In this document: positions 61,477 to 64,000 of the stretch, piece after piece
Layout of the letters: the number at the start of each line of letters is the position of its first letter
How positions within the stretch are numbered: position 1 is the first letter of the stretch
Origin: Nevskia sp.
GTDB taxonomy: Bacteria; Pseudomonadota; Gammaproteobacteria; Nevskiales; Nevskiaceae
Assembly (NCBI RefSeq): GCF_021732705.1
Contig: NZ_JAKFUM010000006.1
Location: 162,198 to 226,197 of the forward strand
Reading direction: 5' to 3'
DNA: 64,000 nucleotides
Program-made: the position numbers and the translations under genes
The notes under the pieces: generated by a model
Databases searched by the model: none
What the model saw: only the letters and a program-made list of their open reading frames with translations
Told to the model about the DNA's origin: nothing

Positions 61477-62364
61477 ATGGCTCGCCCCGCGCTTTCCGCT
61501 GTCACGGAGTTGCTGAAACCGATCACCTGGTTTCCGCCGATGTGGGCGTTCACCTGCGGCGTCATCGCGTCCGGCGTCGAACTGGCGGATCGCTGGCCGC
61601 TGATCCTGATCGGCATCCTGATTGCCGGACCGCTGGTCTGCGCCACGAGTCAGGCCGTCAACGACTGGTACGACCGCGACGTCGACGCGATCAACGAACC
61701 GAACCGTCCGATCCCGTCGGGCCGCATGCCCGGACTCTGGGGCTACTACATCGCCATCGGCTGGACCGTGCTGTCGCTGCTGGTAGCGCTGGTGCTCGGT
61801 CCCTGGGGTTTTGCCGCCACCGTCGCCGGCCTGTTGCTGGCATGGGCCTACAGCGCGCCGCCGCTGCGGTTGAAGCGCAACGGCTGGTGGGGGAACACCG
61901 CCTGCGCGATCTGCTACGAAGGTCTGGCCTGGACCACGGGCGCCGCGGTGATGGCCGGTGGCGCTACGCCGGGTGCGAAATCGCTGGCGCTGGCCGCGCT
62001 GTACAGCGCCGGTGCGCACGGCATCATGACCTTGAACGACTTCAAGTCGATCGAGGGTGACAAGTTTCACGGCATCGGCTCGCTGCCGGTGCGGCTCGGC
62101 GTTCGCGGCGCCGCGTTGACTGCCTGCGCGATCATGGCGCTGCCGCAGGTCGTGGTCATCGCGCTGCTGCTGCACTGGCAGATGTCCGGGCACGCGATGG
62201 CCATCGCCGCGTTGCTGGCGGTGCAGCTGATCATGATGAAGCGCTTCCTCGAAACACCGCGCGAACGTGCGCTCTGGTACAGCGGCTTCGGCATTCCGCT
62301 GTACGTCGGCGGGATGATGGTCAGCGCCTTCGCCGTCCGCTTCGCGCAGGAGCTCAGCGCATGA
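61477..62364 (+). CDS. bchG: Bacteriochlorophyll synthase BchG
   Basis: A 295-residue UbiA-family prenyltransferase from ATG 61477; an upstream TTG (61420) is excluded because it falls within the promoter. First Asp-rich motif NDWYDRDVDAINEPNRPIPS near residue 67, second motif T-L-N-D-F-K-S-I-E-G-D near 185, and about eight membrane helices. It esterifies bacteriochlorophyllide a with geranylgeranyl diphosphate. Overlaps the next gene by four bases. Confidence 0.95.
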   Translation: MARPALSAVTELLKPITWFPPMWAFTCGVIASGVELADRWPLILIGILIAGPLVCATSQAVNDWYDRDVDAINEPNRPIPSGRMPGLWGYYIAIGWTVLSLLVALVLGPWGFAATVAGLLLAWAYSAPPLRLKRNGWWGNTACAICYEGLAWTTGAAVMAGGATPGAKSLALAALYSAGAHGIMTLNDFKSIEGDKFHGIGSLPVRLGVRGAALTACAIMALPQVVVIALLLHWQMSGHAMAIAALLAVQLIMMKRFLETPRERALWYSGFGIPLYVGGMMVSAFAVRFAQELSA

Positions 62365-63740
62365 AGCCCCTGGCGCCGCGAGCCGCGTCGCAGCCGGCCG
62401 ATCTCGGCTGGTTCGGCATCGTCCGGCTTGGCTTCGTGCAGGCCGCGCTCGGTGCGATCGTGGTCATTGCCACGTCGACGATGAACCGTGTCATGGTCGT
62501 CGAACTGGCATTGCCGGCGATGCTGCCGGGCGCGCTGGTTGCGCTGCATTACGCGGTTCAGATCCTGCGTCCGCGGCTTGGCTTCGGGTCCGACGTCGGC
62601 GGGCGGCGCACGCCGTGGATCATCGGTGGCATGGCGGTGCTGGGGCTGGGTGGCGTGCTGGCGGCACTCGCGATCGGCCTGATGGCTTCGGCACTGACGG
62701 CCGGCATCGCGCTGTCGGTGCTGGCATTCCTGCTGATCGGCGTCGGTGTCGGCTCGGCCGGCACCTCGCTGCTGGTCCTGCTGGCCAAGCGCGTCGATCC
62801 GTCGCGTCGCGCGGCAGCGGCGACCATCGTCTGGCTGATGATGATCGCGGGCTTCGTGGTGACGACGGTCGTCGTCGGCAACCTGCTGGATCCTTACTCG
62901 GCGCCCCGGCTGGTGCTGATCACGCTGGCAGTGGCGCTGGCCGCGCTCGCGATCACGCTGCTGGCGACGTGGGGCCTTGAAGGTCATGGCATCGGGCATC
63001 AGCAGGGCGAGGCCGACGACAAGCCGCCGTTCCTGCAGGCGCTGCGCGAAGTGTGGGCCGAATCGCGCGCGCGTCGCTTCACCATCTTCGTGTTCATCTC
63101 GATGCTGGCCTACAGCGCTCAGGATCTGATCCTGGAGCCGTTTGCCGGCTCGGTGTTCGGTTTCTCGCCCGGTGAATCGACCCGGCTCGCCGGCACCCAG
63201 CACAGCGGTGTGTTCGTCGGGATGATTCTTGTCGCGCTGGCCGGCAGCGGCTTCCGCGGGCGGCGCTTCGGCTCGCTGCAGGCCTGGACCATCGGCGGCT
63301 GCCTGGCCTCGGCACTGGCGCTGCTGGCGCTCGCGTTCGGTGGCGTCATCGGTGCCGGCTGGCCGTTGAAGGCCAATGTCTTCCTGCTGGGCGCGGCCAA
63401 CGGCGCGTTCGCGGTGTCGGCGATCGGATCGATGATGTCGTATGCCAGCGAAGGTCGCGCCTCGCGCGAAGGCGTGCGCATGGGCCTGTGGGGGGCTGCG
63501 CAGGCGATCGCCTTCGGCCTCGGTGGTTTCGCCGGCGCTGCGGCCAGCGATGTCACCCGCGGACTGGTGGGCAGCGACGGCCTGGCCTACGCGCTGGTGT
63601 TCGCTGCCGAAGGCCTGCTGTTCGTCGTCGCAGCCCAACTCGCCGCGCGACTGGCACCGGCCGCTGCCGCGACCGCAGACGCCACGGCAACTGCCGGCAG
63701 CCGCCGTGCCGACCCGAATCTGACCGCATCCCTGTCTTGA
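62361..63740 (+). CDS. PucC/BCD-family MFS protein Bch2 (orf428-type)
   Basis: A 459-residue membrane protein with about 12 helices. [11 protein letters not shown] near residue 40, [17 protein letters not shown], and [13 protein letters not shown] near 255. It belongs to the same family as LhaA and sits between bchG and bchP, the position of orf428/bch2 in Rhodobacter clusters. A pigment-transport or assembly role is inferred. Confidence 0.92.
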   Translation: MKPLAPRAASQPADLGWFGIVRLGFVQAALGAIVVIATSTMNRVMVVELALPAMLPGALVALHYAVQILRPRLGFGSDVGGRRTPWIIGGMAVLGLGGVLAALAIGLMASALTAGIALSVLAFLLIGVGVGSAGTSLLVLLAKRVDPSRRAAAATIVWLMMIAGFVVTTVVVGNLLDPYSAPRLVLITLAVALAALAITLLATWGLEGHGIGHQQGEADDKPPFLQALREVWAESRARRFTIFVFISMLAYSAQDLILEPFAGSVFGFSPGESTRLAGTQHSGVFVGMILVALAGSGFRGRRFGSLQAWTIGGCLASALALLALAFGGVIGAGWPLKANVFLLGAANGAFAVSAIGSMMSYASEGRASREGVRMGLWGAAQAIAFGLGGFAGAAASDVTRGLVGSDGLAYALVFAAEGLLFVVAAQLAARLAPAAAATADATATAGSRRADPNLTASLS

Positions 63741-63753
63741 ACGAGGTAGTGCC

Positions 63754-64000
63754 ATGTCGCTGAACCCGATGCCGATTGAAACCTGGGATGTCGTCGTCGT
63801 CGGCGGCGGGCCTTCCGGCGCGACCGCGGCGAACGAACTGGCCAAGCTGGGTCACAAGGTGCTGTTGCTGGATCGCGACGGACGCACCAAGCCCTGCGGC
63901 GGCGCGATTCCGCCGCGCGCGATTCGCGACTACCAGATTCCGGACGACATGCTGGTCGCCAAGATCACGTCGGCGCGGATGGTCTCGCCGAGCGACCGCA
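63754..64000 (+). CDS. bchP: Geranylgeranyl diphosphate reductase BchP (5' part, cut by window edge)
   Basis: The first 82 codons of a flavoprotein. FAD motif [20 protein letters not shown] near residue 13, then L-L-D-R-D-G-R and the family signature [10 protein letters not shown]. It reduces the geranylgeranyl tail of bacteriochlorophyll to phytyl. ATG 63754 follows ACGAGGTAGTG, which is 13 bp after the preceding stop. The rest lies outside. Confidence 0.93.
   Translation, partial: MSLNPMPIETWDVVVVGGGPSGATAANELAKLGHKVLLLDRDGRTKPCGGAIPPRAIRDYQIPDDMLVAKITSARMVSPSDR

Overview
This window comes from a high-GC purple proteobacterium, and its right-hand 37 kb is most of a photosynthesis gene cluster. 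The genes encode a type-II (quinone) reaction centre with a tetrahaem PufC subunit, LH1 but no LH2, bacteriochlorophyll a synthesis and a spirilloxanthin-type carotenoid pathway. Both the oxygen-independent DPOR (BchLNB) and the oxygen-dependent cyclase AcsF are present, which suits a phototroph that lives with oxygen. A type IV minor-pilin operon, a DUF1302 protein, PaaX, and ispB next to tRNA-Pro suggest a gammaproteobacterium (Nevskiales/Solimonadaceae-like). That placement is an inference from gene content; no search was run.

Left part (1-26.8 kb), general and accessory genes: the tail of an AraC-type regulator; a GloVer-repeat protein; a crotonase-desaturase pair divergent from a PaaX regulator; about 1 kb with no convincing gene; a minor-pilin operon in overlapping order (pilE-like, fimT-like, pilV, pilW, pilX, pilY1); a tetR-tolC-MFP-RND efflux operon on the minus strand; a DUF1302 protein; a ferredoxin-reductase-like flavoprotein; ispB; tRNA-Pro(CGG); an N-formylglutamate amidohydrolase; a transglutaminase-like protein; a VOC protein; and a P-II gene.

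Photosynthesis cluster (27.0 kb to the right edge): crtI-crtB-small membrane protein (+); crtD-crtC (-); crtE-crtF, then bchC-bchX-bchY-bchZ, then pufB-pufA-pufL-pufM-pufC (+); a PAP2-like gene broken by a stop codon (+); a 12-gene minus-strand operon bchF-N-B-H-L-M-lhaA-puhA-B-C-acsF-puhE, read from 58.4 kb down to 44.2 kb; then aerR-ppsR-small membrane protein and bchG-bch2-bchP (+), the last cut by the window edge. bchI, bchD, bchO, crtA and pucBA were not seen here.

Regulation can be read from the DNA. PpsR/CrtJ-type palindromes (TGT-N12-ACA, or one base off) lie at the crtI, crtD/crtE, bchC, bchF and bchG promoters, and several overlap recognisable -35 or -10 boxes. The likely repressor (PpsR) and its B12-binding partner (AerR/PpaA) are encoded in the same cluster. 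Points to examine: bchC appears to start at an ATC codon; crtC has no canonical start in a sensible place and overlaps crtD in another frame; the PAP2 gene has an in-frame TAA; two small, similar single-span proteins follow crtB and ppsR; and the puf mRNA carries several strong hairpins.
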